From: Lachnospiraceae bacterium
GTDB taxonomy: Bacteria; Bacillota; Clostridia; Lachnospirales; Lachnospiraceae
Reading direction: 5' to 3'
Assembly (NCBI GenBank): GCA_017527205.1
Contig: JAFXQK010000064.1
Location: 1 to 64,000, forward strand
DNA: 64,000 nucleotides
Part shown: positions 43,489 to 54,180 of the stretch, in pieces
Layout of the letters: each line of letters starts with the position of its first letter
Numbering within the stretch: position 1 is the stretch's first letter
Made by a program: the position numbers and the translations under genes
The notes under the pieces: generated by a model
The model's database searches: none
The model's input: the letters and a program-made list of their open reading frames with translations, nothing else
What the model was told of the DNA's origin: nothing

Positions 43489-43977
43489 ATGAAAAAGAAA
43501 ATCTATTCCGTATTGGTGGAGAACCGTTCCGGCGTACTGAGCAAGGTTGCAGGATTGTTCTCCAGAAGAAATTTCAACATTGAAAGCCTTGCCGTTGGAG
43601 AGACAGACGCAAAGGACGTCTCCTGCATGACCATTGTCTCCAGCGGAGATCAGCACACCATTGAGCAGATCGAAAAGCAGCTAAACAAAAAGATAGACGT
43701 CATTAAGGTAAAGACCTTTGATGAGAGTCAGGTCATCGCGAGAGAGCTTATGCTGATCAAGGTGAAATATAACAAGACGAATCGCCGCGACGTCATGGAA
43801 ATTTGCGATATCATGAAGGCGCAGATCGTCGACATGTCAAAGCATTTCATGATGATTCAACTGTGCGACGTGCCTGAAAGAACGAGTCTAATGATCAGCA
43901 TGCTTCAGAGCATCAGCATCGTTGAAGTGGCGAGAACGGGAACCCTGGCGCTGGGAAAATGTCAGGAGAACGACTAA
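43489..43977 (+). CDS. ilvN: Acetolactate synthase small (regulatory) subunit, copy 1
   Basis: This 162-residue protein has an N-terminal ACT domain (YSVLVENRSGVLSKVAGLFSRRNFNIESL), which binds valine in the family, and a C-terminal dimer domain. It activates the large subunit and confers feedback inhibition. The ATG at 43489 is preceded by TAGGAGGTG, in which TAG is the stop codon of the upstream ilvB copy. An in-frame start at 43456 inside that gene is not supported. Confidence 0.93.
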   Translation: MKKKIYSVLVENRSGVLSKVAGLFSRRNFNIESLAVGETDAKDVSCMTIVSSGDQHTIEQIEKQLNKKIDVIKVKTFDESQVIARELMLIKVKYNKTNRRDVMEICDIMKAQIVDMSKHFMMIQLCDVPERTSLMISMLQSISIVEVARTGTLALGKCQEND

Positions 43978-44014
43978 GTTTGATTTTGGGCTGATTTCCT
44001 TAGGTTTTTGTTGC

Positions 44015-44043
44015 TTGACATTTCCGAAAAGAGTTGTTATATT
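44015..44043 (+). promoter_or_regulatory. Strong promoter of the second ilvN (and perhaps ilvC)
   Basis: Consensus TTGACA (44015-44020), a 17-base spacer, TATATT (44038-44043). It gives the second ilvN a separate start from the ilvB-ilvN pair. Confidence 0.75.
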
Positions 44044-44114
44044 TAATAAAGACTTTCACAAGTTATTCCATTAAAGTAAAAAAGCGTTCTTAAAAAGAAA
44101 GGCATGGTGGAAAG

Positions 44115-44621
44115 ATGCAGAAGAAAGTGTTTCAGCTTTTAACAAACAATACCTCTGGCGTGTTGAGCCGTATTACGGGACTGTTTTCCCGCAGAGGTTA
44201 TAATATTGAGAGCATTACCGCAGGCGTAACCGCTGATCCCAAGTACAGCCGCATCACCATCGTAACCAGCGGTGATGACGAAATCCTTGAACAGATCGAA
44301 AAGCAGCTGGAAAAGCTTGTAGACGTCAAGGACATCAAGGAATTAAAGCCGGATGAGAGCGTATACCGCGAGCTTGTTTTGATCAAAATTCGCGTCACTG
44401 CTGAGCAGAGACAAAATGTTTTATCCCTGGTCAACATTTTCCGTGCCAACGTCGTTGACGTAAGCGAGGACGGCATGATCGTGGAACTGACCGGTAATCA
44501 GAGCAAGATTGAAGCTTTGGTAAACCTTTTGGAAAGCTATGAAATTCTTGAAATTGCCAGAACCGGTATTGCTGGTTTGAGCCGCGGAACGAAGGATGTT
44601 GTAACCCTGCCGAGTAAATAA
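44115..44621 (+). CDS. ilvN: Acetolactate synthase small (regulatory) subunit, copy 2
   Basis: This 168-residue paralogue of the preceding gene has the same ACT start (FQLLTNNTSGVLSRITGLFSRRGYNIESI) and a C-terminal domain ending EIARTGIAGLSRGT. It has its own promoter and lies 173 bases before ilvC. It may partner the distant ilvB copy 1, which has no adjacent small subunit; that pairing is inference. Confidence 0.93.
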   Translation: MQKKVFQLLTNNTSGVLSRITGLFSRRGYNIESITAGVTADPKYSRITIVTSGDDEILEQIEKQLEKLVDVKDIKELKPDESVYRELVLIKIRVTAEQRQNVLSLVNIFRANVVDVSEDGMIVELTGNQSKIEALVNLLESYEILEIARTGIAGLSRGTKDVVTLPSK

Positions 44622-44749
44622 TCAGGTACAGAGCATCTATTCCGCATTTGCGATTGGTTATAAAAGATCTGAAAATATTGTTAGCTCTAGGGCCTGCTTT
44701 TAGTAAACCCTATCAGTTATAAATGCAAGACGATCCGACAAAAAGATAA

Positions 44750-45814
<1,065 letters not shown>

Positions 45815-45838
45815 TCAAAAATCGCATGACAAAATTTG

Positions 45839-45865
45839 ACGGGGCAGGATATCCTGCCCCGTTTT
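45839..45865 (+). terminator. Terminator after ilvC
   Basis: Positions 45839-45862 are a perfect palindrome (12-bp arms, ACGGGGCAGGAT and its complement) ending in TTTT. Confidence 0.88.
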
Positions 45866-45971
45866 GATTGGTTTGACTTAAAATAAATAAATCTTCCTAT
45901 TTCCTTTTTCTTAATTTTATGTTAGGATAGCATATGTATATTCAAAAACATGAGATTCGGAGGATAAGACC

Positions 45972-47240
45972 ATGGGTATGACAATGACGCAGAAGATCCT
46001 TGCGCATGCTGCTGGACTTGACAAGGTAGTCGCAGGACAGCTGATCGAGGCAAACCTGGATCTGGTGCTGGGAAATGACATTACAAGCCCCGTAGCGATC
46101 AAGGAAATGGATAAGATGAAGGTAGACGGCGTGTTTAACAAGGATAAGATCGCCCTTGTGCCTGATCATTTTGTACCAAATAAGGACATTAAATCCGCTG
46201 AACACTGCAAGTGTGTACGCGAATTTGCAAAAAGAAACGAGATCACGAACTATTTTGAGGTTGGTGAGATGGGCATTGAGCACGCGCTGCTTCCTGAAAA
46301 AGGCCTCACCGTTGCAGGCGACGTGATCATCGGTGCTGATTCGCATACCTGTACCTATGGTGCACTGGGAGCGTTCTCTACGGGTGTCGGAAGTACCGAC
46401 ATGGCTGCAGGCATGGCGACCGGTAAGGCATGGTTCAAGGTTCCTTCTGCAATTAGATTTGTACTTACCGGAAAGCCCTCTAAGTGGGTTAGCGGTAAGG
46501 ACGTCATTCTTCATATTATTGGAATGATCGGCGTAGACGGTGCACTGTACAAGTCCATGGAATTTGTCGGCGACGGAATTGCAAACCTGACCATGGATGA
46601 TCGTTTTACTATTGCCAACATGGCCATTGAGGCAGGTGGAAAGAATGGTATTTTCCCTGTGGATGCCCTGGCTGAGCAGTACATGAAGGAGCACTCCACT
46701 AAGAAATATACGATTTATGAGGCAGACGAGGATGCTGTTTATGATGAGACCTATACCATCGATCTGAGCGAGCTTCGCCCGACCGTTGCATTTCCTCATC
46801 TGCCTGAGAATACGCATACCATCGACGAGATCCACAAGATGGATCCAATAAACATCGATCAGGTCGTTATAGGTTCTTGTACGAACGGTCGTCTTGATGA
46901 TCTTCGCATCGCTGCCGAGATCCTGAAGGGCAGAAAGGTGAAGAAGGGACTTCGCTGTATCGTGATTCCTGCGACCCAGAAGATTTATCTTCAGGCCATG
47001 GAAGAGGGACTTCTTAAGACCTTTATCGAGGCTGGCGCCGTAGTAAGCACGCCTACCTGCGGTCCTTGCCTTGGCGGTTACATGGGCATTTTGGCTGAGG
47101 GGGAGAGATGTGTATCTACGACGAACCGCAATTTCGTCGGCAGAATGGGACATATTACTTCTGAAATTTATCTTGCGAGCCCTGCAGTAGCAGCTGCAAG
47201 TGCCGTAACTGGTAAGATATCCTGCCCGTGTGAGTTATAA
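45972..47240 (+). CDS. leuC: 3-isopropylmalate dehydratase large subunit
   Basis: LeuC with LeuD isomerises 2- to 3-isopropylmalate in leucine synthesis. It is an aconitase-fold protein; 4Fe-4S ligands are the cysteines in GSCTNGRL and [29 protein letters not shown] is the conserved active-site region. At 422 residues it is the short form typical of Clostridia and archaea. The ATG at 45972 has a GGAGG site. leuD follows after a palindrome-bearing spacer. Confidence 0.96.
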   Translation: MGMTMTQKILAHAAGLDKVVAGQLIEANLDLVLGNDITSPVAIKEMDKMKVDGVFNKDKIALVPDHFVPNKDIKSAEHCKCVREFAKRNEITNYFEVGEMGIEHALLPEKGLTVAGDVIIGADSHTCTYGALGAFSTGVGSTDMAAGMATGKAWFKVPSAIRFVLTGKPSKWVSGKDVILHIIGMIGVDGALYKSMEFVGDGIANLTMDDRFTIANMAIEAGGKNGIFPVDALAEQYMKEHSTKKYTIYEADEDAVYDETYTIDLSELRPTVAFPHLPENTHTIDEIHKMDPINIDQVVIGSCTNGRLDDLRIAAEILKGRKVKKGLRCIVIPATQKIYLQAMEEGLLKTFIEAGAVVSTPTCGPCLGGYMGILAEGERCVSTTNRNFVGRMGHITSEIYLASPAVAAASAVTGKISCPCEL

Positions 47241-47270
47241 GCGAAACAAGCTCAGGTTATGCAGCGTCTG

Positions 47271-47305
47271 TCAGGCTTAGTCTGACGTCGGCATTTCCAT
47301 GCCGG
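47271..47305. repeat. Tandem small palindromes in the leuC-leuD spacer
   Basis: GTCAGGC-TTA-GTCTGAC (47271-47287) is a 7-bp stem with one mismatch, followed by CGGCAT-TTCC-ATGCCG (47290-47305). The first resembles the second hairpin of the DUF559 cassette repeats (GTCAGGC-TTC-GCCTGAC). The 147-base spacer has no gene. Confidence 0.6.
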
Positions 47306-47387
47306 GATCATCTCAATACCATTTTCTCTTAATCGTCGCGTGATCACGGCAAGAAAGGCATTTTAGAAAAGGAAAGGTAGAAAAATC

Positions 47388-47876
47388 ATGAAGAATGCAG
47401 TAGGAACTGTTTTTAAGTATGGAGATAACGTAGATACCGATGTTATTATTCCTGCAAGATATTTGAATTCCTCTGATCCTGCAGAGCTTGCAACGCATTG
47501 CATGGAGGACATTGACAAGGATTTCGTAAAGAACGTAAAGAAGGGTGACATTATTGTTGCAACCAAGAATTTCGGCTGCGGTTCTTCCAGAGAACATGCC
47601 CCCATCGCCATCAAGGCGGCTGGCGTAAGCTGTGTCATCGCAGAAACCTTTGCCAGAATTTTTTATCGCAACAGCATTAACATAGGTCTTCCCATTGTGG
47701 AATGTCCAGAGGCAGCAAAGGGTATTGATGCAGGTGATCAGGTTGAGGTTAATTTTGATACAGGCGTGATCACAAACCTGACGAAGGGTACCACCTTCCA
47801 GGGCCAAGCCTTCCCTGAATTTATGCAGAAGATTATTGCTGCGGAAGGATTGGTGAATTACATCAATAACAAGTAA
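47388..47876 (+). CDS. leuD: 3-isopropylmalate dehydratase small subunit
   Basis: This 162-residue swivel-domain subunit pairs with LeuC. The motif [16 protein letters not shown] and the substrate loop [16 protein letters not shown] are characteristic of short clostridial LeuD. The ribosome binding site is GGAAAGG. It lies downstream of leuC in the same direction. Confidence 0.96.
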   Translation: MKNAVGTVFKYGDNVDTDVIIPARYLNSSDPAELATHCMEDIDKDFVKNVKKGDIIVATKNFGCGSSREHAPIAIKAAGVSCVIAETFARIFYRNSINIGLPIVECPEAAKGIDAGDQVEVNFDTGVITNLTKGTTFQGQAFPEFMQKIIAAEGLVNYINNK

Positions 47877-47998
47877 CGTGATATTATGCGTAAATTCTAG
47901 AAAAGACGCATCAATAGAAACATTTTTCCTAATGACTGCTTAGTGGGCTGGATTTTCATGCTTGCTAAGCAGTTGTGTTTCAGAACGAAGGTGATTGT

Positions 47999-49399
47999 TT
48001 GACGGAAAAGTTAGAAGGTAAGCAACCAAAGAAAAAACGAAGCTATGAAATTGACATGTGTAACGGTCCCCTTTTGGGAAAAATCGTTATGTTTTATCTG
48101 CCCTTAATGCTGTCCAGCGTTTTACAGCTGCTCTTTAATGCGGCAGACGTTATTGTTGTCGGACAGTTTGCAGGAGATGAGGCGCTCGCTGCCGTGGGTT
48201 CCACGAGCTCGCTCATCAATCTGCTTGTCAATGTCTTTCTGGGGCTGTCAGTAGGAACGAACGTCCTTGTCTCAAGGTTCTACGGTGCAGGACAGAAGAA
48301 GGATTTGGAGGACATGGTCCACACCTCCATCATGACCTCCTTGATCAGTGGTGTCATTTTGGTGTTCGTCGGATTTTTTATGGCAAAGCCTGCATTACTG
48401 CTTATGGGCGTGCCTGAGGACGTCATCTCCATGTCCATACTTTATCTGCGCATTTATTTTGCAGGCATGCCCGTCATGATGGCCTATAATTTTGGCAGTG
48501 CCATATTAAGGGCGGTGGGAGATACCAAAAGACCGCTTTATTACCTATTATTTGCCGGCGTCGTGAACGTCATTTTGAACCTGATCTTTGTCGTTCCCCT
48601 GCACATGAGCGTTGCCGGCGTTGCGCTGGCAACCATTTTGTCACAGGCGCTTTCTGCCCTTATGGTGCTCCGCTGCCTGATGAAGACGGAAGCGGATTAT
48701 CAGCTTTTCTTGAGCAAGCTTCACGTTGATCAGGATAAGCTCATCAAAATGATCCAAATTGGCTTGCCTGCAGGTTTACAGGGAGCGTTATTCTCCATTT
48801 CCAACGTACTGATTCAGTCCTCCGTGAACTCCTTTGGGAAAATTGCCATGGCCGGCAATACGGCTGCAAGCAATATCGAGGGCTTTGTCTATGTCTCCAT
48901 GAATGCACTGCATCAGACGGCCATCAGCTTTACGGGGCAAAATTATGGTGCAAAGAAATTTGACCGAATCGGAAGAATTCTCTTTATATGTCTGACCTTG
49001 GTCATTGGTGTTGGCTTGGTGCTGGGAAATGGCGCCTATTTGCTCGGCGGAACCTTGTTAAAGCTTTATACGGACAATCCTGAGGCAATTTCTTATGGCA
49101 TACTCAGGCTCAGCGTGATCTGCACAACCTATTGTTTATGCGGCATGATGGACGTGATTGTAGGTTCCATCAGAGGTCTTGGATATGGGATTATGCCAAT
49201 GCTTGTGTCACTTACCGGCGCATGCCTGTTCCGCGTTGTCTGGATTTTTACCGTATTCCAAAGAGTTCACACCCTGGAATGCCTTTATTTATCCTACCCA
49301 ATCAGCTGGGCTTTGACATTTGCCGTTCACGTCATTTGCTTTTTGATTGTATTTCGTATGCAAAAGAAAAAACAGCTTGAAACATATGTTCGATTGTGA
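47999..49399 (+). CDS. MATE family efflux transporter
   Basis: This 466-residue protein has about 12 membrane helices in two related halves, beginning GKIVMFYLPLMLSSVLQLLFNAADVIVVGQFAG, which is typical of the DinF/NorM-type MATE group in Firmicutes. It probably exports cationic drugs or metabolites with Na+ or H+ coupling; the substrate cannot be told. The TTG at 47999 is preferred because AAGGTGAT is just upstream; the in-frame GTG at 47975 has none. It stands alone between leuD and ruvA. Confidence 0.9.
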   Translation: MTEKLEGKQPKKKRSYEIDMCNGPLLGKIVMFYLPLMLSSVLQLLFNAADVIVVGQFAGDEALAAVGSTSSLINLLVNVFLGLSVGTNVLVSRFYGAGQKKDLEDMVHTSIMTSLISGVILVFVGFFMAKPALLLMGVPEDVISMSILYLRIYFAGMPVMMAYNFGSAILRAVGDTKRPLYYLLFAGVVNVILNLIFVVPLHMSVAGVALATILSQALSALMVLRCLMKTEADYQLFLSKLHVDQDKLIKMIQIGLPAGLQGALFSISNVLIQSSVNSFGKIAMAGNTAASNIEGFVYVSMNALHQTAISFTGQNYGAKKFDRIGRILFICLTLVIGVGLVLGNGAYLLGGTLLKLYTDNPEAISYGILRLSVICTTYCLCGMMDVIVGSIRGLGYGIMPMLVSLTGACLFRVVWIFTVFQRVHTLECLYLSYPISWALTFAVHVICFLIVFRMQKKKQLETYVRL

Positions 49400-49493
49400 T
49401 ACACTGAATATAATTGAAAAATGTCATAGAGGAATATGTTACTCCATGTACATGTTTCAAAAAGATACTTGAGACCTCGGAGAGGGCATTATT

Positions 49494-50108
49494 ATGATCG
49501 GATTTGTTCGTGGTATTTTGGATACGATAACGGAAGATTGTGCAATTTTAGACGTAAATGGCGTAGGTTATAACGTACATATATCTTCGGATACGGTTTC
49601 TAAGCTGCCTGGGATTGGTGAAGAGGTTAAGCTTTATACCTATACCTCCGTTCGCGAGGATGCCATTTGGCTTTATGGATTCTTAAACAGAAAGGATCTT
49701 GAAATTTTCAAAAAGTGTATCACGGTCAGCGGAATCGGGCCAAAGGGCGCTTTGTCGATTCTCTCCGTCATGGATGCGGATTCCCTGCGATATGCGATTT
49801 CTGCCGGGGATAAAAAAGCAATTTCAAAGGCTCCCGGCATTGGACCCAAGATGGCTGAACGTCTGATCCTGGAGTTAAAAGATAAGATTACTTTTGATGA
49901 TGCACTTATTGACAGGGAGATCAGTGCAACGGCTGCCGGTACAAATGCTTTTGCCATGGATTCTCCGGAAAAGAAGGAGGCCGTGGAAGCCCTGGTTGCT
50001 TTGGGATATGGTCAAACGGAGAGCTTGAAGGCCGTCAATTCCATTCAGGGAATTGAGACAATGGATTCAGGTGCCATATTGAAGGCGGCGCTAAAGAAAA
50101 TGTTTTAA
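49494..50108 (+). CDS. ruvA: Holliday junction branch migration protein RuvA
   Basis: RuvA binds Holliday junctions and recruits RuvB. The N-terminal OB fold (MIGFVRGILDTITEDCAILDVNGVGY), helix-hairpin-helix motifs (VSGIGPKGALSIL; APGIGPKMAERLI) and the C-terminal UBA-like domain that contacts RuvB (about 155-204) are all present. It is 204 residues. It is followed 61 bases later by ruvB. Confidence 0.97.
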   Translation: MIGFVRGILDTITEDCAILDVNGVGYNVHISSDTVSKLPGIGEEVKLYTYTSVREDAIWLYGFLNRKDLEIFKKCITVSGIGPKGALSILSVMDADSLRYAISAGDKKAISKAPGIGPKMAERLILELKDKITFDDALIDREISATAAGTNAFAMDSPEKKEAVEALVALGYGQTESLKAVNSIQGIETMDSGAILKAALKKMF

Positions 50109-50169
50109 GGTTCAGATGCTTTAGAATTCAAATTTATAAAAACATGTAGTGCACAACAGGAGATGCAGC

Positions 50170-51156
50170 ATGGTGAAACGCATGATAGAAACCACCGCGA
50201 CGGAAGAGGACGTGAAATTAGAAGGTTCCTTACGCCCGCAGGTCCTAGATGATTATATCGGGCAGTCAAAGGTGAAGGAAAGCTTAAAAATCTATATTGA
50301 AGCAGCAAAGAAAAGGGGAGATGCCTTGGATCACGTGTTGTTTTATGGACCGCCTGGTCTTGGAAAAACGACGCTTGCAGGGATTATTGCAAATGAGATG
50401 GGGGTACATCTTCGCGTTACCAGCGGACCTGCGATTGAAAAGCCTGGTGAGATGGCTGCAATCTTAAATAATTTAGAGGAAGGTGATCTTTTATTTGTCG
50501 ATGAGATTCACCGCTTAAATCGACAGGTGGAAGAGGTACTATACCCCGCAATGGAGGATTATTGCATCGACGTCATGATCGGAAAGGGCTCCTCTGCACG
50601 ATCCGTTAGACTAGAACTACCAAAATTTACGCTAGTTGGAGCAACGACCAGGGCAGGACTTTTATCTGCGCCGCTTCGTGACCGATTTGGCATGATTCAT
50701 CACTTGGAATTTTATGAAGTGCCGGAGCTGCAACAGATTATCATGCATTCTGCAAGGGTTTTGAACGTGAAAATTGATCCTGCGGGCGCCAGGGAAATGG
50801 CAAGGCGAAGCCGCGGTACGCCGAGACTTGCAAACCGTATTCTAAAACGAGTGCGTGATTTTGCGGAAGTGAAATATGACGGTATCATTACTGAAGACGT
50901 AGCAAGAATTGCCTTAGATCTCATGGATGTTGACAAGCTGGGATTAGATCATATCGACCGAAACATTTTAATGACCATGATTGATAAATTTGACGGTGGC
51001 CCCGTGGGCCTTGATACCCTTGCCGCCGCCATCGGTGAAGATGCCGGAACAATCGAAGACGTTTACGAGCCATATCTAATCAAAAATGGCTTCATTAACC
51101 GGACTCCCCGCGGAAGAGTTGTCACCGATTACGCCTACAAACACTTATTACCATAA
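50170..51156 (+). CDS. ruvB: Holliday junction ATPase RuvB
   Basis: RuvB is the AAA+ motor for branch migration with RuvA. It has Walker [10 protein letters not shown], Walker [11 protein letters not shown], the beta-hairpin region and sensor motifs ([17 protein letters not shown]), and a winged-helix end ([13 protein letters not shown]). It is 328 residues from the ATG at 50170, which has CAGGAG 7 bases upstream. An in-frame GTG at 50149 would add seven residues without support. Confidence 0.97.
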   Translation: MVKRMIETTATEEDVKLEGSLRPQVLDDYIGQSKVKESLKIYIEAAKKRGDALDHVLFYGPPGLGKTTLAGIIANEMGVHLRVTSGPAIEKPGEMAAILNNLEEGDLLFVDEIHRLNRQVEEVLYPAMEDYCIDVMIGKGSSARSVRLELPKFTLVGATTRAGLLSAPLRDRFGMIHHLEFYEVPELQQIIMHSARVLNVKIDPAGAREMARRSRGTPRLANRILKRVRDFAEVKYDGIITEDVARIALDLMDVDKLGLDHIDRNILMTMIDKFDGGPVGLDTLAAAIGEDAGTIEDVYEPYLIKNGFINRTPRGRVVTDYAYKHLLP

Positions 51157-51276
51157 TATAGCATTATGATAGCCTTTCTATAGTTTATGATCTGATAAAA
51201 CCATATCGTATATTTCATACAGGAATGTATTATAAATCGAATCATCGAAAACATTTTATGGAAATATAAAAAGCAC

Positions 51277-51305
51277 TTGTCTATCATAAGATTTTAAGAT
51301 ATAAT
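51277..51305 (+). promoter_or_regulatory. Promoter of zapA
   Basis: TTGTCT (51277-51282), a 17-base spacer and consensus TATAAT (51300-51305) in a strongly AT-rich 216-base spacer after ruvB. Confidence 0.7.
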
Positions 51306-51372
51306 ATTTTATGATTTATCGAATGGTTTAGTATACATAACATAATTCTACGAAAGAGAAGGTTGATCGGAA

Positions 51373-51774
51373 ATGGCATCCAAAACAGCTACGGAAGTAT
51401 TGATTGGCGGAAAAGTATTAAAGCTCAGCGGTTACGAAAGCGAAGAGTATCTTCAGAAGGTCGCAACCTATATCAATAATAAAATCAATGAGTATAATCG
51501 TTTGGATGGTTTCCGTAAGCAGTCCATTGATACGCAGGGAACGCTTCTTCAGCTAAACATCGCAGATGATTATTTTAAGGCGAAGAGACAGATTGCCATT
51601 TTGGAAGCAGAAATGCAATCCAAGGAGAAGGAGTATTGCGACCTAAAGCATGAACTAGTATCCTGTCAGATTCAGCTGGACAACGCCAAAAACCAGGTGA
51701 AGGAATTACAAGGCCAGTGCGAAGAGCAGGGACGCACCATCTTTAAGCTGGAAACGGAATTAAAGAACAAGTAA
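51373..51774 (+). CDS. zapA: Cell division protein ZapA
   Basis: ZapA bundles FtsZ filaments at the division septum. The N-terminal domain (TEVLIGGKVLKLSGYESEEYLQKVATYIN) matches the ZapA globular head, and LLQLNIADDYFKAKRQI leads into a coiled coil (about 75-133). At 133 residues it is a Firmicutes-type ZapA with a longer coil. Gene order ruvB-zapA-U32 peptidase is common in Clostridia. Confidence 0.9.
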   Translation: MASKTATEVLIGGKVLKLSGYESEEYLQKVATYINNKINEYNRLDGFRKQSIDTQGTLLQLNIADDYFKAKRQIAILEAEMQSKEKEYCDLKHELVSCQIQLDNAKNQVKELQGQCEEQGRTIFKLETELKNK

Positions 51775-51785
51775 GACCAGTAAGA

Positions 51786-51812
51786 AGCGTCTGCGGAAGC
51801 AGGCGCTTTTTT
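51786..51812 (+). terminator. Terminator after zapA
   Basis: AGCGTCTGC (51786-51794) pairs with GCAGGCGCT (51799-51807), allowing one G-T pair, with loop GGAA and a T6 run. Confidence 0.82.
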
Positions 51813-51866
51813 AAGGGAGTTTCAAAAACAACTGATTATGACGGTTGATGGGCCGAGGATAGTCTC

Positions 51867-53258
51867 ATGAAAAAGAAGGTTGAATTACTGGCGCCGGCAG
51901 GAAATCTGGCAGCCTTTTACGGTGCCATTCATGCAGGTGCAGATGCAGTTTATCTGGCAGGAACGAAATATGGAGCACGCGCCTATGCAGACAATTTTAC
52001 GCAGGAGGATCTGGTAAAATGTCTTCGGTATGCTCATTTGTTGCGCAAAAAAGTATATCTTACGATCAATACGCTCGTTAAGGAAGAAGAACTAAAGGAG
52101 CTGCCTTCCTTTCTTCAGCCCTATGTGGATGAGGGCTTAGATGGTGTCATCATTCAAGATTTTGGCGTCTTAAAGACGATTGCAAAGCATTTCCCGGGAT
52201 TATCCTTGCACGCCAGCACACAGATGAGCGTTTCAGGCATTTATGGCGCAAAGCTTTTAAAAGAAATGGGTGTGGAGCGAATTGTACCAGCCAGAGAATT
52301 GAGCCTCTCTGAAATTCGTCGCATCAAGCAGGAGACCGGATTAGAGATTGAATGTTTTATTCATGGCGCCATGTGCTATTGTTATTCTGGACAATGTCTG
52401 TTTAGTTCCATTTTAGGCGGACGCAGTGGAAATCGCGGAAGATGTGCGCAACCCTGCAGACTTCCCTATCAGGTTTCAATTGGTGGGCGGACGGGTAAGG
52501 AATGCTATCCTTTAAGTCTTAAGGATATGTGTACCATTGAGCTTTTGCCGGAGCTAATCGATGCAGGAATTGATTCCTTTAAGATTGAAGGCAGGATGAA
52601 AAAGGCGGAATATGCAGCCGGCGTAACTTCTTACTATCGTAAATATATTGACCTGTATGAAAAAGGAGAACCTGCCAAGCCTTCCAAGAAGGATTTGGAG
52701 GAGTTAAGTCATCTTTACATTCGCAGCGAGAGAACGGATGGATATTATCACAGGCGAAATGGTAAGGAGATGGTGACAATATCCAGCCCAGCATATCAGA
52801 CAAGCGATGAACAGCTATTATCGAAAATTGAGACAACTTACCTTTCGAACATTCAGAAAATCCCAATTTTCATGAAGGCTGAGTTTTTGATTGGAGAACC
52901 TGCGAAGCTGACAATTTCCTTACCGGAAAAGCAGACAAAGCAATCCCTTTCCCTAACGGAAAAACAGACAACGTGTGCCATTTCCCTGACGGAGAAGGAA
53001 AAGGCGCCTGCGCAAGAGATTACAGTTTATGGGGAGATTGTTTCGCCGGCACAGAAAGCGCCGATTACGATTGAAAACGTTCGCAAGCAATTGCAAAAGC
53101 TTGGGGACAGTAGCTTTACGCTTACGGATCAGGAAGGAAAAGAGATAGAACCTAAGATTCTTTTAGAGGATGGTGCCTTTTATCCCTTGAAGCTAATCAA
53201 TGAGCTGAGACGAGAGGCCGTCTCAAGGCTGGAGGAGGTGATGCTTCATGGAAAATAA
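51867..53258 (+). CDS. U32 family peptidase / tRNA-hydroxylation type protein (N-terminal part of a split U32 protein)
   Basis: This 463-residue protein begins with the U32 core (KVELLAPAGNLAAFYGAIHAGADAVYLAG). It has the U32 signature ECFIHGAMCYCYSGQCLFSS followed by GGRSGNRGRCAQPCRLPY, whose cysteines probably bind an iron-sulfur cluster. Related proteins (TrhP, RlhA) hydroxylate RNA using prephenate. The expected C-terminal extension is largely missing and continues in the next gene, which overlaps by 11 bases. Residues 351-383 are three 11-residue repeats built on SLTEKQT, unlike the rest of the family. Confidence 0.88.
   Translation: MKKKVELLAPAGNLAAFYGAIHAGADAVYLAGTKYGARAYADNFTQEDLVKCLRYAHLLRKKVYLTINTLVKEEELKELPSFLQPYVDEGLDGVIIQDFGVLKTIAKHFPGLSLHASTQMSVSGIYGAKLLKEMGVERIVPARELSLSEIRRIKQETGLEIECFIHGAMCYCYSGQCLFSSILGGRSGNRGRCAQPCRLPYQVSIGGRTGKECYPLSLKDMCTIELLPELIDAGIDSFKIEGRMKKAEYAAGVTSYYRKYIDLYEKGEPAKPSKKDLEELSHLYIRSERTDGYYHRRNGKEMVTISSPAYQTSDEQLLSKIETTYLSNIQKIPIFMKAEFLIGEPAKLTISLPEKQTKQSLSLTEKQTTCAISLTEKEKAPAQEITVYGEIVSPAQKAPITIENVRKQLQKLGDSSFTLTDQEGKEIEPKILLEDGAFYPLKLINELRREAVSRLEEVMLHGK
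52917..53015 (+). repeat. Three 33-bp tandem coding repeats in the U32 gene
   Basis: The DNA encodes SLPEKQTKQSL, SLTEKQTTCAI and SLTEKEKAPAQ in succession, an 11-residue period. The copies have diverged, and copy number could vary between strains. Confidence 0.65.
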
Positions 53259-54105
53259 GACATTACGATCCTTTCGAATTTCCCTTAGAAGCATGGAGCA
53301 GCTGGAAGCCCTGCGGAACGTCATGGAATCCGGACAACTGGATTTTGAAATAAACAGAATTTATGTAACTTCCGACCTTGTCCTGGAATCAGAACCAAGT
53401 TTGATCCTTTGCGAGGACATCAGGAAATATCTTCCGCAGGTCGAATGGATTCTTTCTCTGCCGGAAATCCTAAGAGAAGATGACGAAGCCTATTTGGATC
53501 ACGTTAAAGCGTTTATCCTTCAAAACAGTCTTTTTTCAGGCGTTTTGGTCGGCAATTTGGAAGGGCTTGGGTACTTTTCCAAGCATCCCGAAATTAAAAT
53601 CTATGGTGATCACAACCTGTATCTTTGGAATTCCGGTGCCGTTGATGCCATGAAGGATAAGCTGAGTGGCGGCTGCTTACCGTTAGAGCTTCGGGGGCAG
53701 GAGCAAAAAAGTCTTCTTTCCGGTAATTTTGATTGGGATAAGCTAGTGTATGGCAGAATCCCCATGATGGTGACGGCAAATTGCCTTGCAAAAACGATGG
53801 AAGGGTGCCAGAGGTCTCTAGAGAAAAAAGAGCCAGTTTCTTTGATTGACCGTATGGATAAACGCTTTCCCGTGCTGTTAAACTGCGCGCATTGCTATAA
53901 TGTCATTTATAATACCGTACCTCTTTCCCTGCACGGAGAGCTTTGGAAATATGAAGGGAAGGCCTCCTTGCGGATTCAGATGACGACGGAGGGCAAGGAG
54001 GAGACGATTCGTATTTTGCGCTATTTTTTGACGAGCCATATTGAGGAGCAAAAGCCTCCCTATCAAGATTACACGACTGGTCACGAAAAGCGCGGCGTTG
54101 AGTGA
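53248..54105 (+). CDS. U32-associated C-terminal domain protein (separate gene)
   Basis: This 285-residue protein resembles the C-terminal half of long clostridial U32 peptidases. YGRIPMMVTANCLAKTMEGC and LLNCAHCYNVIYNTVPLSL keep the conserved cysteines. It lacks the U32 signature itself. It starts inside the end of the previous gene with a strong GGAGGAGGTGAT site, so the two are translationally coupled and the halves probably associate. The function follows the U32 partner, likely RNA modification; this is inference. Confidence 0.72.
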   Translation: MENKTLRSFRISLRSMEQLEALRNVMESGQLDFEINRIYVTSDLVLESEPSLILCEDIRKYLPQVEWILSLPEILREDDEAYLDHVKAFILQNSLFSGVLVGNLEGLGYFSKHPEIKIYGDHNLYLWNSGAVDAMKDKLSGGCLPLELRGQEQKSLLSGNFDWDKLVYGRIPMMVTANCLAKTMEGCQRSLEKKEPVSLIDRMDKRFPVLLNCAHCYNVIYNTVPLSLHGELWKYEGKASLRIQMTTEGKEETIRILRYFLTSHIEEQKPPYQDYTTGHEKRGVE

Positions 54106-54180
54106 AAATTACTTGCATAGAAGCCCATTTTAGACTATACTAGACATAGGTTGTGTTTCACGCCGACAGGAGGGATTGCG

